A program made the position numbers and the translations under genes. A DNA stretch of 12,317 nt from an uncultured bacterium (GTDB lineage Bacteria > Pseudomonadota > Gammaproteobacteria > Burkholderiales > Burkholderiaceae_D): assembly GCA_903872555.1 (NCBI GenBank), contig CAIQLE010000340.1:1-12317 (forward strand). The letters run 5' to 3'. Shown in pieces: positions 1-7,130 of this stretch. The notes below the pieces were generated by a model, which saw only the letters and a program-made list of their open reading frames with translations, searched no databases and was not told where the DNA came from. Within the stretch, counting starts at the first letter, position 1; each line of letters starts with the position of its first letter.

Positions 1-1298
1 ATGGTTCCTACCTTATAGCGCAGCAGGGCAACCGCCGCCAGTGCAGCGATGAGGATGGCTACGCGATCCCAGTGTGCCAGTGGCTGGTCCAGATGAAACA
101 CATGCACAGCAAAGAAGGCCGCCAGACTGACAATTACGCCCACCACAGCAGCGCTGATGGCCGTCAGGGGCGCAGTCAGGCGCAGGTCATCGCGGCTGGA
201 TTCTATCAGCGGCGCACCGGCCAGTATGAAAACAAACGAGGGCAGGAAAGTGAAGAAGGTCGCGACCAGCGCACCGGCACAACCGGCGCTGAATAAGGAC
301 AGGGCACCGAATACTTCCTTGGTCCAGCCGCCGACGAAACCGACGAAGGTGACGATCATGATTAGCGGCCCGGGCGTGGTTTCGCCGAGTGCTAGCCCAT
401 CGATCATTTGCTCGGGGCTGAGCCAGCTGAAATGCGTGACTGCGCCCTGATAGACATAGGGCAGTACCGCATACGCGCCACCAAAGGTGAGCATGGCGGC
501 TTTGGTAAAGAACCAGCCCATCTGTACCAGCGGGTTGTGTTCACCGAAGGCGAGTGTCAGCAGCATGAGTGCCAGTGCAGCGATGAGTACGCCCGCTACG
601 GAAGTGCGTATCAGCTTGCGCCAGCTGAATTGCGCATGGGCAGGTGGCGGTGTGTGGTCATCAATCATCGCCGCACCATCAGAACTGCTACTCGCTGTAT
701 GTGCGCCACCGGGCCTGAACTGTTCAGGCAGCAGTCGTCCGCCCAGCATGCCCAGCAGGGCAGCAATGGCGATGATGAGAGGGAAAGGCAGTTGCAGCAG
801 GCTGATAGCGAAGAAAGAGGCAATCGCGATGGCCTGCAGCCAGCGATTTTTCAGACTTCGGCTGCCTATGCGCCAGGCGGCGGCCAGCACAATGGCCACG
901 ACAGCGGGCTTGATGCCATACAAAATACCGGCCACCACGGGCACATCACCGAAGGACAGATAAATCCAGGTCAGGGCGATCAGGATCAGGAAAGAGGGCA
1001 GCACAAACAGCAGTCCCGCCATGATGCCGCCGGCCGTCCTGTGCATCAGCCAGCCGAGGTAGGTGGCCAGTTGCATTGCCTCGGGGCCGGGCAAGAGCAT
1101 GCAATAGTTCAGGGCGTGTAAAAAGCGCCGCTCGGAAATCCAGCGCTTACGGTCCACCAGCTCGGTATGCATGAGAGCGATCTGTCCGGTGGGGCCACCG
1201 AAACTGATGAAGCCCAGCTTCAGCCAATACCAGAAGGCTGTTCTGAGTGAGACGGAAGCAGGCGCGGCGGCAGCTTCAGGTGCAGACGTTTCGGACAT
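1..1298 (-). CDS. chrA: Chromate efflux transporter ChrA (CHR family), 3' end off window
   Basis: Reading the minus strand from ATG at 1298-1296 gives 432 uninterrupted codons to the window edge with no stop. The protein is a polytopic inner-membrane transporter of the long CHR type. It has an N-terminal half with FISFGGPTGQ (about residues 30-39) and a homologous C-terminal half with TFGGAYAVLP and ETTPGPL. The halves are joined by a polar, Ser/Asp/Pro-rich linker around residues 205-230. Many Leu/Ile/Ala-rich membrane segments are visible. The last readable residues (RYKVGT) resemble the usual C-terminal end, so only about 10-25 residues should be missing. CHR proteins export chromate, often as a proton-coupled antiport; substrate here is inferred from family only. 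The start overlaps the upstream ETF-QO stop (TAATG), suggesting co-transcription and translational coupling; no strong Shine-Dalgarno is seen. No chrB-type regulator is visible in the window. Confidence 0.9.
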   Translation of the reverse strand, partial: MSETSAPEAAAAPASVSLRTAFWYWLKLGFISFGGPTGQIALMHTELVDRKRWISERRFLHALNYCMLLPGPEAMQLATYLGWLMHRTAGGIMAGLLFVLPSFLILIALTWIYLSFGDVPVVAGILYGIKPAVVAIVLAAAWRIGSRSLKNRWLQAIAIASFFAISLLQLPFPLIIAIAALLGMLGGRLLPEQFRPGGAHTASSSSDGAAMIDDHTPPPAHAQFSWRKLIRTSVAGVLIAALALMLLTLAFGEHNPLVQMGWFFTKAAMLTFGGAYAVLPYVYQGAVTHFSWLSPEQMIDGLALGETTPGPLIMIVTFVGFVGGWTKEVFGALSLFSAGCAGALVATFFTFLPSFVFILAGAPLIESSRDDLRLTAPLTAISAAVVGVIVSLAAFFAVHVFHLDQPLAHWDRVAILIAALAAVALLRYKVGT

Positions 1299-2977
1299 TA
1301 CATGCCTGAATAATTCGGACCACCACCGCCTTCCGGCGTCACCCACACAATATTTTGCGAGGGGTCTTTGATATCGCAGGTCTTGCAGTGCACGCAGTTC
1401 TGGGCATTGATCTGCAGTCGCTGATCCGTGCCTTCGCCTATATATTCATACACGCCGGCGGGGCAGTAGCGTGACTCAGGGCCGGCGTATTGGGCCAGAT
1501 TGAGTGCAGTCGGCACGCTGGCATCTTTCAGCGTCAGGTGCGCCGGCTGATGTTCATTGTGATTGGTGTTGGAAATGAAGACCGAGGACAGGCGGTCAAA
1601 GCTGATCTTGCCATCGGGCTTGGGGTAGACGATGGGCGTGCACTCAGCTGCGGGCTTTAAGCATTCATGATCGGCATGCTGATGATGCAGAGTCCAGGGA
1701 GCCTTGCCGCGGAACAGCACCTGATCGATACCGACCATCAGTGTGCCCAGATACAGGCCCTTGCTCATCCAGGGTTTGAAATTACGTGCCACATGTAATT
1801 CTTCATGCAGCCAGGATTGTTCAAAGGCGGTGGCATAGGCTGTCAGCTCATCTTGCGCACGCTCATGGGTAATCGCATCGAAGGCGGCTTCAGCGGCCAT
1901 CATGCCGGACTTCATGGCGCCATGGCTGCCTTTGATGCGGCTGGTATTCAGGAAGCCGGCATCGCAACCAATCAGGGCGCCACCGGGGAAGGTGAGCTTA
2001 GGTAAGGACTGCAGACCGCCTGCCGTGATGGCGCGTGCACCATAGGAGATGCGCTTGCCGCCTTCGAAATAACCACGAATGGCCGGATGCGTTTTATAGC
2101 GCTGAAATTCTTCGAAGGGAGAGAGATAGGGGTTCTCGTAAGCCAGACCCACCACATAGCCCACTGCGACCTGATTATTTTCCAGGTGATACAGGAAAGA
2201 GCCGCCATAGGTGGCCGAGTCCAGCGGCCAGCCGGCGGTATGAACCACGAGGCCGGGCTGATGCTTAGCTGGATCAATTTCCCATAGTTCTTTAATGCCT
2301 ATGCCGTAGGTCTGGGGATCGCGTCCGGCATCAAGTTGATAGCCTGCGATCAGTTGCTTGCCCAGATGACCGCGCGCACCTTCGGCAAACAGGGTGTATT
2401 TGGCGCGCAGTTCCATACCGAGCTGGAATTCAGCCGTAGGCTGGCCCTCGCGGTCCACGCCCAGATTACCGGTGGCTACGCCCACGACGGCACATTGTTC
2501 GTTATACAGAATCTCAGCGGCAGCAAAGCCGGGGAAAATTTCCACGCCCACAGCTTCAGCTTCTTGCGCCAGCCAGCGCACCACATTACCGAGCGAAATG
2601 ACATAGTTACCGTGATTCTGGAAACAGCCGGGCAGCATCCAGTTAGGTGTGGCCACGGCACCGGTTTCGGTCAGGAACAGGAAACGATCTTCGCTGACAG
2701 CGGTGTTGAGTGGTGCGCCGCGCTCTTTCCAGTCGGGGAATAATTCATTCATGGCGCGCGGGTCCATCACGGCGCCCGACAGTATGTGCGCTCCGGGCTC
2801 GCTGCCTTTTTCCAGCACGCAGACGCTGATTTCGCGCCCTTGTTCTGCGGCCAGTTGCTTGAGGCGTATGGCGGCGGACAGTCCGGCTGGGCCGGCGCCT
2901 ACGATTAAAACGTCATAGTCCATCGCCTCGCGGGGGCCATATTGTTCCAGGAAGCTTGGGTTTTGGCTGGGGCTCAT
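1298..2977 (-). CDS. Electron transfer flavoprotein:ubiquinone oxidoreductase (ETF-QO)
   Basis: The 559-residue protein is the iron-sulfur flavoprotein that takes electrons from reduced ETF (fed by acyl-CoA and amino-acid-catabolic dehydrogenases) and passes them to ubiquinone at the inner membrane. The N-terminal dinucleotide motif GAGPAG (residues 27-32) binds FAD. The C-terminal ferredoxin-like domain carries the four [4Fe-4S] ligands as Cys505 and the C-x2-C-x2-C set Cys528, Cys531, Cys534. The protein ends in the family-typical GGGGPNYSGM. Length matches bacterial ETF-QO. I chose ATG 2977 (MSPSQNPS) because residues from about QYGPREAMDYDV onward look family-like. A longer in-frame start at 3097 would add 40 residues of low-complexity, non-family sequence and would leave only 25 bases to the divergent SDR gene. 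ATG at 2923 (MDYDVLIV) is also possible. Its stop overlaps chrA by one base. Confidence 0.95.
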   Translation of the reverse strand: MSPSQNPSFLEQYGPREAMDYDVLIVGAGPAGLSAAIRLKQLAAEQGREISVCVLEKGSEPGAHILSGAVMDPRAMNELFPDWKERGAPLNTAVSEDRFLFLTETGAVATPNWMLPGCFQNHGNYVISLGNVVRWLAQEAEAVGVEIFPGFAAAEILYNEQCAVVGVATGNLGVDREGQPTAEFQLGMELRAKYTLFAEGARGHLGKQLIAGYQLDAGRDPQTYGIGIKELWEIDPAKHQPGLVVHTAGWPLDSATYGGSFLYHLENNQVAVGYVVGLAYENPYLSPFEEFQRYKTHPAIRGYFEGGKRISYGARAITAGGLQSLPKLTFPGGALIGCDAGFLNTSRIKGSHGAMKSGMMAAEAAFDAITHERAQDELTAYATAFEQSWLHEELHVARNFKPWMSKGLYLGTLMVGIDQVLFRGKAPWTLHHQHADHECLKPAAECTPIVYPKPDGKISFDRLSSVFISNTNHNEHQPAHLTLKDASVPTALNLAQYAGPESRYCPAGVYEYIGEGTDQRLQINAQNCVHCKTCDIKDPSQNIVWVTPEGGGGPNYSGM

Positions 2978-3122
2978 AGGTTGGTCATCCGGTTTGTCAT
3001 CGTTTTTGTGCGGGGATTGTGCGGGATTTTGCCCGGTCGCGCCAGTCCGATCAGTTGGCTGCGCCCGAAAACATGTAATGATAAGGGCTGAATTCAAACA
3101 TCATTAAAAAACAGGAGACATC
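2978..3122. promoter_or_regulatory. Divergent intergenic region between ETF-QO and the SDR operon
   Basis: These 145 bases separate two diverging transcription units and so should hold both promoters. For the plus strand, TTGGCT (3054-3059) with AT-rich ATGATA 17 bases later is a weak sigma-70 candidate. For the minus strand I see only a poor match: CTGATC, then CAAAAT after 17 bases. AGGAG at 3113-3117 lies five bases before the GTG start at 3123 and decides that start. The boxes are my reading by eye and are uncertain; the divergent arrangement is plain. Confidence 0.4.
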
Positions 3123-3899
3123 GTGGGTATTGAAGTTAATTTCAAGGGCAAGGTGGCATTTGTGACCGGGGCATCGAGCGGTCTGGGTGCCCGGTTCGCA
3201 AAAATCCTTGCCGAGGCAGGTGCCGAGGTGGTGTTGGCCGCGCGCCGTATTGAAAGGCTCAAGGAATTGCGCGCCGAGATCGAATCAAATGGCGGCGCGG
3301 CGCACATGGTGCAGCTGGACGTGACGGATTACGACAGCATCAAGTCAGCCATTGCCCATGCCGAGACAGAAGCCGGCCCCATCGATATTCTGGTGAATAA
3401 CTCCGGTGTGTCGACGACACAGAAACTGGTGGATGTGTCGCCGGATGATTATGAGTTTGTAATGGATACCAACCTCAAGGGCTCTTTCTTTGTGGCGCAG
3501 GAAGTAGCTAAACGCATGATTCTGCGTTCCAAGGCCGAACCTCAGCGCCAGTTCCGTATTATTAATATTGCTTCGGTGGCGGGCTTACGTGTGCTGTCGC
3601 AAATTGGTGTGTACTGCATGAGTAAGGCTGGCGTGGTGCAAATGACCAAGGCCATGGCACTGGAGTGGGGTCGTTATGGCATCAACGTCAATGCCATCTG
3701 CCCGGGCTATATCGAAACCGAGATCAATCGCGATTACTTCCAGAGCGAAAGTGGCCGCAAACTGATCGACATGCTGCCACGCAAACGCGTAGGCCAGCCG
3801 GAGGATCTGGATGCCTTGCTGCTCTTGCTGTCGGCCGATGAATCGCGCTTTATCAATGGCGCCATCATGACGGCGGATGACGGCATGGCGGCCTTCTGA
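3123..3899 (+). CDS. SDR-family NAD(P)-dependent oxidoreductase
   Basis: This is a 258-residue classical short-chain dehydrogenase/reductase. Visible landmarks are the cofactor glycine motif TGASSGLG (15-22), LD66V for the adenine ring, NNSG (92-95), Asn117, the catalytic Ser151 in NIAS, the Tyr164-x3-Lys168 pair, and PG (194-195) after the active site. RR at 41-42 after the second strand hints at NADP(H) preference, but this is inference. Translation starts at GTG 3123 with AGGAG five bases upstream. The substrate cannot be read from sequence. Its position diverging from ETF-QO, and overlapping a thioesterase and preceding a CoA-transferase, suggests 3-hydroxyacyl/3-oxoacyl chemistry in fatty-acid or PHB metabolism. 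It is not a duplicate of the 3-hydroxybutyrate dehydrogenase at 7122-7916, since it lacks that enzyme's substrate residues. Confidence 0.9.
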   Translation: MGIEVNFKGKVAFVTGASSGLGARFAKILAEAGAEVVLAARRIERLKELRAEIESNGGAAHMVQLDVTDYDSIKSAIAHAETEAGPIDILVNNSGVSTTQKLVDVSPDDYEFVMDTNLKGSFFVAQEVAKRMILRSKAEPQRQFRIINIASVAGLRVLSQIGVYCMSKAGVVQMTKAMALEWGRYGINVNAICPGYIETEINRDYFQSESGRKLIDMLPRKRVGQPEDLDALLLLLSADESRFINGAIMTADDGMAAF

Positions 3900-4324
3900 T
3901 GACTATCCCTGAAGGCTATGTGCAGGTGCATAGCCTGCGCATGCCTATACGCTGGGGTGACATGGATGCCATGGGACATGTCAACAATACGGTGTATTTT
4001 CGCTATCTGGAGCAGGCCCGCATTGCCTGGTTCGAGGCGCTGGGCTGTCCGCCTGATCCTGTGGGCATAGGGCCTGTGATCATCAGCGCCCATTGCACCT
4101 TCTTAAAGCAGCTGCGCTATCCCGGCGAGATTGACGTGACCACGCTGGTGGGTGAATTCGGCCGTTCCAGCTTTCAAACTTTGCATCAGATACGGCGCGC
4201 GGATGATGCCGCAGTGCTGGCGGCTGAAGGCGGATCGAAAGTAGTCTGGGTGGATCAGAGGGTGGAAAAATCACTGGCCTTGCCGAATGAAATGCGGGAA
4301 CGCCTGTTACTTCCGGTTGCCTGA
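3899..4324 (+). CDS. Acyl-CoA thioesterase, 4HBT hotdog family
   Basis: The 141-residue single hotdog-domain protein hydrolyses acyl-CoA thioesters in the cytoplasm. The N-terminal signature RWGDMDAMGHVNNTVYFRYL (18-37) is characteristic of the 4-hydroxybenzoyl-CoA thioesterase/YbgC/FadM group. Asp23 aligns with the catalytic Asp17 of the Pseudomonas enzyme. The central part (Val/Thr-rich strands, TTLVGEFGRSSF) fits the rest of the fold. Length is typical. Its ATG overlaps the SDR stop codon (TGATG at 3897-3901), so the two are very likely translationally coupled and function together. Chain-length preference is unknown. A housekeeping role in clearing acyl-CoA or 3-oxoacyl-CoA fits the neighbours, but that is inference. 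Confidence 0.9.
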   Translation: MTIPEGYVQVHSLRMPIRWGDMDAMGHVNNTVYFRYLEQARIAWFEALGCPPDPVGIGPVIISAHCTFLKQLRYPGEIDVTTLVGEFGRSSFQTLHQIRRADDAAVLAAEGGSKVVWVDQRVEKSLALPNEMRERLLLPVA

Positions 4325-4429
4325 AGCCGGCATTCGCCGCGGCAGCTGAATAAATCTTTTTACGCGGGTGACCAGTATTTGACCGCTGTCTGGCAAAATC
4401 TGCCCTGACAATTTTCCCCAAGGAGTCTC
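4325..4429 (+). promoter_or_regulatory. Spacer between thioesterase and scoA; scoA ribosome binding site
   Basis: This 105-base gap could hold an internal promoter or simply be a spacer in one long operon. AAGGAG (4420-4425) lies four bases before the scoA ATG and is a strong ribosome binding site. TTGACC at 4379-4384 looks like a -35 box, but no acceptable -10 box lies 16-19 bases downstream; CAAAAT is only 9 bases away and GACAAT 22. No clear intrinsic terminator separates the genes. Confidence 0.35.
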
Positions 4430-5128
4430 ATGAAGAAAGTGTATCCAGACGCAGCCAGTGCGCTGGCGGGCGTGGTCAAGGATGGCCAGACCATTGCGGT
4501 CGGCGGTTTTGGACTGTGCGGTATCCCTGAAGCGCTGATTGCTGCTTTGCGTGATTCCGCTGTTCAGAATCTGACGGCGATTTCGAATAATGCCGGCGTG
4601 GATGGCTTTGGCCTGGGCCAGTTGCTGACCACAAGGCAGATCAAAAAAATGATCGCCTCCTATGTGGGCGAGAACAAGGAGTTCGAGCGCCAGTTTCTGG
4701 CGGGCGAACTGGAACTGGAATTCACGCCTCAGGGCACGCTGGCTGAGAAGCTGCGTGCCGGTGGCGCGGGTATCCCGGCTTTCTTCACCAAAACGGGTGT
4801 GGGCACCATCGTGGCCGATGGCAAGGAAGTGCGTGAGTTTGATGGCGAACACTATGTGATGGAACGTTCACTGGTGGCCGATGTGTCGCTGGTGAAAGCA
4901 TGGAAGGCTGATCCGACCGGCAATCTGGTGTATCACAAGACAGCGCGCAATTTCAATCCGAATGTGGCGATGGCAGGCAAGATCACGATCGTTGAAGTTG
5001 AGGAGCTGGTGGGCGTTGGTGAGATCGATCCGGACTCGGTGCATACACCGGGTATTTTTGTGCACCGTATCGTGGTCAATGCCACGCCGGAAAAACGCAT
5101 AGAACAACGCACCGTACGTGCACAGTAA
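4430..5128 (+). CDS. scoA: Succinyl-CoA:3-ketoacid CoA-transferase subunit A
   Basis: The 232-residue alpha subunit belongs to a two-subunit family I CoA-transferase, which moves CoA from succinyl-CoA to acetoacetate and so activates acetoacetate to acetoacetyl-CoA. The CoA-transferase signature D-G-x2-(hydrophobic)3-G-G-F-x3-G-x-P is matched exactly at residues 18-33 (GGFGLCGIP). A glycine-rich stretch GAGIPAFFTKTGVGT lies in the middle of the chain, and VEVEELVGVGEIDPD with HTPGIFVHRIV lies near the end, as in ScoA/AtoD-type subunits. It is separated by 15 bases from scoB, and the two chains must assemble to be active. With D-3-hydroxybutyrate dehydrogenase at 7122-7916 it forms a ketone-body/PHB monomer utilisation route. 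The ScoA rather than AtoD assignment rests on overall resemblance. Confidence 0.93.
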   Translation: MKKVYPDAASALAGVVKDGQTIAVGGFGLCGIPEALIAALRDSAVQNLTAISNNAGVDGFGLGQLLTTRQIKKMIASYVGENKEFERQFLAGELELEFTPQGTLAEKLRAGGAGIPAFFTKTGVGTIVADGKEVREFDGEHYVMERSLVADVSLVKAWKADPTGNLVYHKTARNFNPNVAMAGKITIVEVEELVGVGEIDPDSVHTPGIFVHRIVVNATPEKRIEQRTVRAQ

Positions 5129-5143
5129 ACCGGAGAGATCAAG

Positions 5144-5785
5144 ATGGCATGGACACGTGAAGAAATGGCGGCACGCGCTGCAGCGGAATTAGAAGATGGT
5201 TTTTATGTGAATCTCGGCATAGGTTTGCCCACCCTGGTGGCCAACTATGTGCCCAAGGATATTGAAGTCTGGCTGCAGTCTGAAAACGGTCTGCTGGGCA
5301 TAGGACCGTTTCCGACGGAAGCCACGGTGGATCCTGATCTGATCAACGCCGGCAAGCAAACGGTGACGGCCTTGCCGGGCGCATCGATTTTCAGTTCCGC
5401 CGATTCCTTTGCCATGATCCGAGGCGGCAAAGTGAATATCGCCATTCTCGGCGCGATGCAGGTCTCGGAAAAAGGGGATCTCGCGAACTGGATGATTCCG
5501 GGCAAAATGGTCAAGGGTATGGGCGGTGCGATGGATCTGGTGGCCGGCGTCAAGCGCGTCGTCGTCCTGATGGAGCATGTGGCCAGAGCCAAAGATGGCA
5601 CGACCTCACACAAACTGCTCAAGCAATGTGATTTGCCGCTGACAGGTGTGGGTGTGGTTGATCGCATCATCACTGATCTTGCGGTTCTGGATGTGACTGA
5701 AAACGGCCTGAAATTAGTCGAGCTGGCCCCGGGTGTCAGCAAGGAAGAATTGATCAAGAGCTCAGGCTGTGAGATTCATTTTTAA
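5144..5785 (+). CDS. scoB: Succinyl-CoA:3-ketoacid CoA-transferase subunit B
   Basis: The 213-residue beta subunit carries the catalytic glutamate. LQSENGLLG (44-52) matches the second CoA-transferase signature, with Glu47 forming the covalent glutamyl-CoA thioester. [13 protein letters not shown] (23-35) and the glycine-rich [15 protein letters not shown] and [14 protein letters not shown] segments are standard for ScoB/AtoA. Length is normal and no residues appear lost. The ribosome binding site GGAGAG (5132-5137) is well placed before ATG 5144, and scoA ends 15 bases upstream. Transcription appears to stop at the hairpin at 5865-5895. Confidence 0.93.
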   Translation: MAWTREEMAARAAAELEDGFYVNLGIGLPTLVANYVPKDIEVWLQSENGLLGIGPFPTEATVDPDLINAGKQTVTALPGASIFSSADSFAMIRGGKVNIAILGAMQVSEKGDLANWMIPGKMVKGMGGAMDLVAGVKRVVVLMEHVARAKDGTTSHKLLKQCDLPLTGVGVVDRIITDLAVLDVTENGLKLVELAPGVSKEELIKSSGCEIHF

Positions 5786-5815
5786 ACTGATGCCCCAGCT
5801 TGCTGTTTGAACTTA

Positions 5816-5828
5816 GTCTGAATCAGAC
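5816..5828. repeat. 13-bp palindrome downstream of scoB
   Basis: GTCTGA and TCAGAC are perfect inverted six-base arms around one central A. It lies in the scoB 3' untranslated region, 37 bases before the terminator hairpin. The loop is too short for an RNA hairpin with all pairs formed, so a protein-binding palindrome or chance are the alternatives. Function unknown. Confidence 0.3.
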
Positions 5829-5864
5829 ATAAGCAGTCATTCAAATTAGTAGTGTATTTAGCTT

Positions 5865-5895
5865 AAAACCGGTCAGGAAACTGACCGGTTTTTTT
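5865..5895 (+). terminator. Intrinsic terminator of the SDR-thioesterase-scoAB operon
   Basis: AAAACCGGTCAG (5865-5876) pairs perfectly with CTGACCGGTTTT (5881-5892) around a GAAA tetraloop and runs into seven T residues (5889-5895). This is a textbook rho-independent terminator on the plus strand, 80 bases after the scoB stop. The A-run on the 5' side gives it some capacity on the minus strand as well. Confidence 0.93.
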
Positions 5896-5949
5896 ATGGC
5901 CGGATCGCATTGTTCATCCTTAGGAAAATCCTGTGAATCAGGAAAGAAA

Positions 5950-5983
5950 CACGCTGTACTAATCGCTGCACTAATCACGCTGT
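5950..5983. repeat. Nested direct repeats upstream of the ankyrin gene
   Basis: CACGCTGT occurs at 5950-5957 and again at 5976-5983. ACTAATC occurs at 5958-5964 and 5970-5976, 12 bases apart. The arrangement is nested and compact and lies 83-116 bases before the ankyrin gene start. It could be an operator or a trace of small duplications. No regulator can be named. Confidence 0.4.
5968..5980. repeat. 13-bp direct repeat, left copy
   Basis: GCACTAATCACGC here is identical to 7094-7106. The two copies bracket the ankyrin-repeat gene; the right copy contains its stop codon. Neighbouring bases do not match. Some 13-mer repeat is expected by chance in 12 kb, so the flanking position is the only reason to record it. 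Confidence 0.4.
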
Positions 5984-6065
5984 GTAGCATGCCGGCCGGC
6001 TCATACTCAGGCTATTCAAACCAGATTGTCGCCCTCAGACAGGGCGTTGACTCAGGGGGTGTGTG

Positions 6066-7100
6066 ATGAGGCCAGTTCAGGGGAATGATTTTAGTATTAA
6101 GCAGATTGAGGGCGAACAGGACAAACAGGAAACGACTGCTATGCCGCGCAATAAAACGCGCAAGCCACCTTCCGTTCGTAACAGGGAACAGCCTCGGAAA
6201 ATACTCAGCACTACAGCTCCTAACACTACGGCTGATGCGCATTTCGCTCCGGTTCTGAGTTCTTCGTCTGCGCCCGCCATTCCGCACATTCAATCAGTCG
6301 CTGTGCTGATCCTGACTATGCGTTCTGCCGTAGTTAACAAAGCCTGGGATCAACTTTCTGCAGTGGTCGATAAATTTGAAGCTCAGGGCTTGCGATTTGA
6401 TACTGAACCATTGCTTAGCAATCATGATGCGCAAGCTATGGCTACGGACGGTGCTCTTTATTTACTCAATGCCTATGGGGATGCCATATCGGATACAGCG
6501 GCGCAATTGTGTATGCGGCTGATCAGATTAGGCTGCCATGCAGATGTACTTGATGAGAACGATAACAGCTTACTCATGTTGGCAAGCAAAGCAGGGCACG
6601 CGGATTTGGTGGAAGCGCTGATACTTAAGTGCCCTGAATTGAATCTTCAGAAATTAAATAACAAGGGAAAAAATGCGGCCATGCTTGCGCGTGACTATGG
6701 CAATCTGCAGGTGCTGCCGGCATTGCAGCGTGCAGGCATCAGCTTGACGCCCCCGAATCCTGCGCTGAGTTTTTATCAAAACAAGCTGCAAAACTATTCA
6801 CCCAAGAACTTTGATGATCTGATGCTGGAATTCAGACGCTTGATCAAATCAGATCACTATATGAATCTGGCGGATGCCAATGGACAGACCTTGATCATGC
6901 ATGCAGTGATCAATGAGCAGCCCGAGATCGTGAATTTTTTGTGCGAACGGTCGGAGGTACCTAATCTGCGGCAGCGGGATCATGCCGGAAATTCAGTTTT
7001 TGATTATGCTGCAATGGTCACTCAGGCAGACAAGAAAGCGGCCATACGCAGCGTGCTACACAGATTGGTGAAAGACTCCGTTCAATTCGGTTCGCACTAA
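6066..7100 (+). CDS. Ankyrin-repeat protein, function unknown
   Basis: This is a 344-residue protein. Residue numbers here count from ATG 6066. The first ~75 residues are basic, Thr/Pro/Ser-rich and apparently disordered. Then comes a helical region, and ankyrin-like helix-turn-helix units at about 166-196 (NSLLMLASKAGHADLVEALI), 199-225 (NAAMLARDYGNLQVLPAL), 270-302 (GQTLIMHAVINEQPEIVNFL) and 305-334. No signal peptide or membrane segment is evident, so a cytoplasmic protein-binding role is likely; partner unknown. A GGGGG run (6055-6059) six bases before ATG 6066 favours this start. GTG 6063 is too close to it. ATG 6141 (MPRNK), ten bases after AGGA, would remove 25 residues and cannot be excluded. 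It stands alone between an operon terminator and a convergent gene. Its codons are visibly more AT-rich than the neighbours, suggesting later acquisition or weak constraint. Confidence 0.8.
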   Translation: MRPVQGNDFSIKQIEGEQDKQETTAMPRNKTRKPPSVRNREQPRKILSTTAPNTTADAHFAPVLSSSSAPAIPHIQSVAVLILTMRSAVVNKAWDQLSAVVDKFEAQGLRFDTEPLLSNHDAQAMATDGALYLLNAYGDAISDTAAQLCMRLIRLGCHADVLDENDNSLLMLASKAGHADLVEALILKCPELNLQKLNNKGKNAAMLARDYGNLQVLPALQRAGISLTPPNPALSFYQNKLQNYSPKNFDDLMLEFRRLIKSDHYMNLADANGQTLIMHAVINEQPEIVNFLCERSEVPNLRQRDHAGNSVFDYAAMVTQADKKAAIRSVLHRLVKDSVQFGSH

Positions 7101-7106
7101 TCACGC
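7094..7106. repeat. 13-bp direct repeat, right copy
   Basis: This copy is identical to 5968-5980 and includes the TAA stop of the ankyrin gene (7098-7100). With the left copy it frames a 1.1-kb AT-richer segment. Confidence 0.4.
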
Positions 7107-7113
7107 GTTTACA

Positions 7114-7130
7114 GCCCAGACTTACTGGGC
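7114..7130. terminator. Short hairpin between convergent genes
   Basis: GCCCAG (7114-7119) and CTGGGC (7125-7130) pair around ACTTA. It lies at the junction of the converging ankyrin and bdhA genes and overlaps the bdhA stop codon. No T-run follows on either strand, so it is at best a weak or rho-assisted bidirectional stop. Confidence 0.3.

Noticed and set aside
408..1121. Long plus-strand open frames across 72-1371, opposite chrA
   Set aside because: The minus-strand frame gives a clear ChrA protein. The plus-strand translations are low-complexity, Gln/Ser/Ala-rich antisense frames with no family likeness.
2978..3097. Longer ETF-QO start at 3097
   Set aside because: The extra 40 residues are not family-like, carry no recognisable targeting signal, and would crowd the divergent promoter region.
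4379..4384. TTGACC as a scoA promoter -35 box
   Set aside because: No -10 box at acceptable spacing (candidates lie 9 and 22 bases away).
5816..5828. GTCTGA-A-TCAGAC as a second terminator after scoB
   Set aside because: One-base loop and no T-run; the strong hairpin at 5865-5895 accounts for termination.
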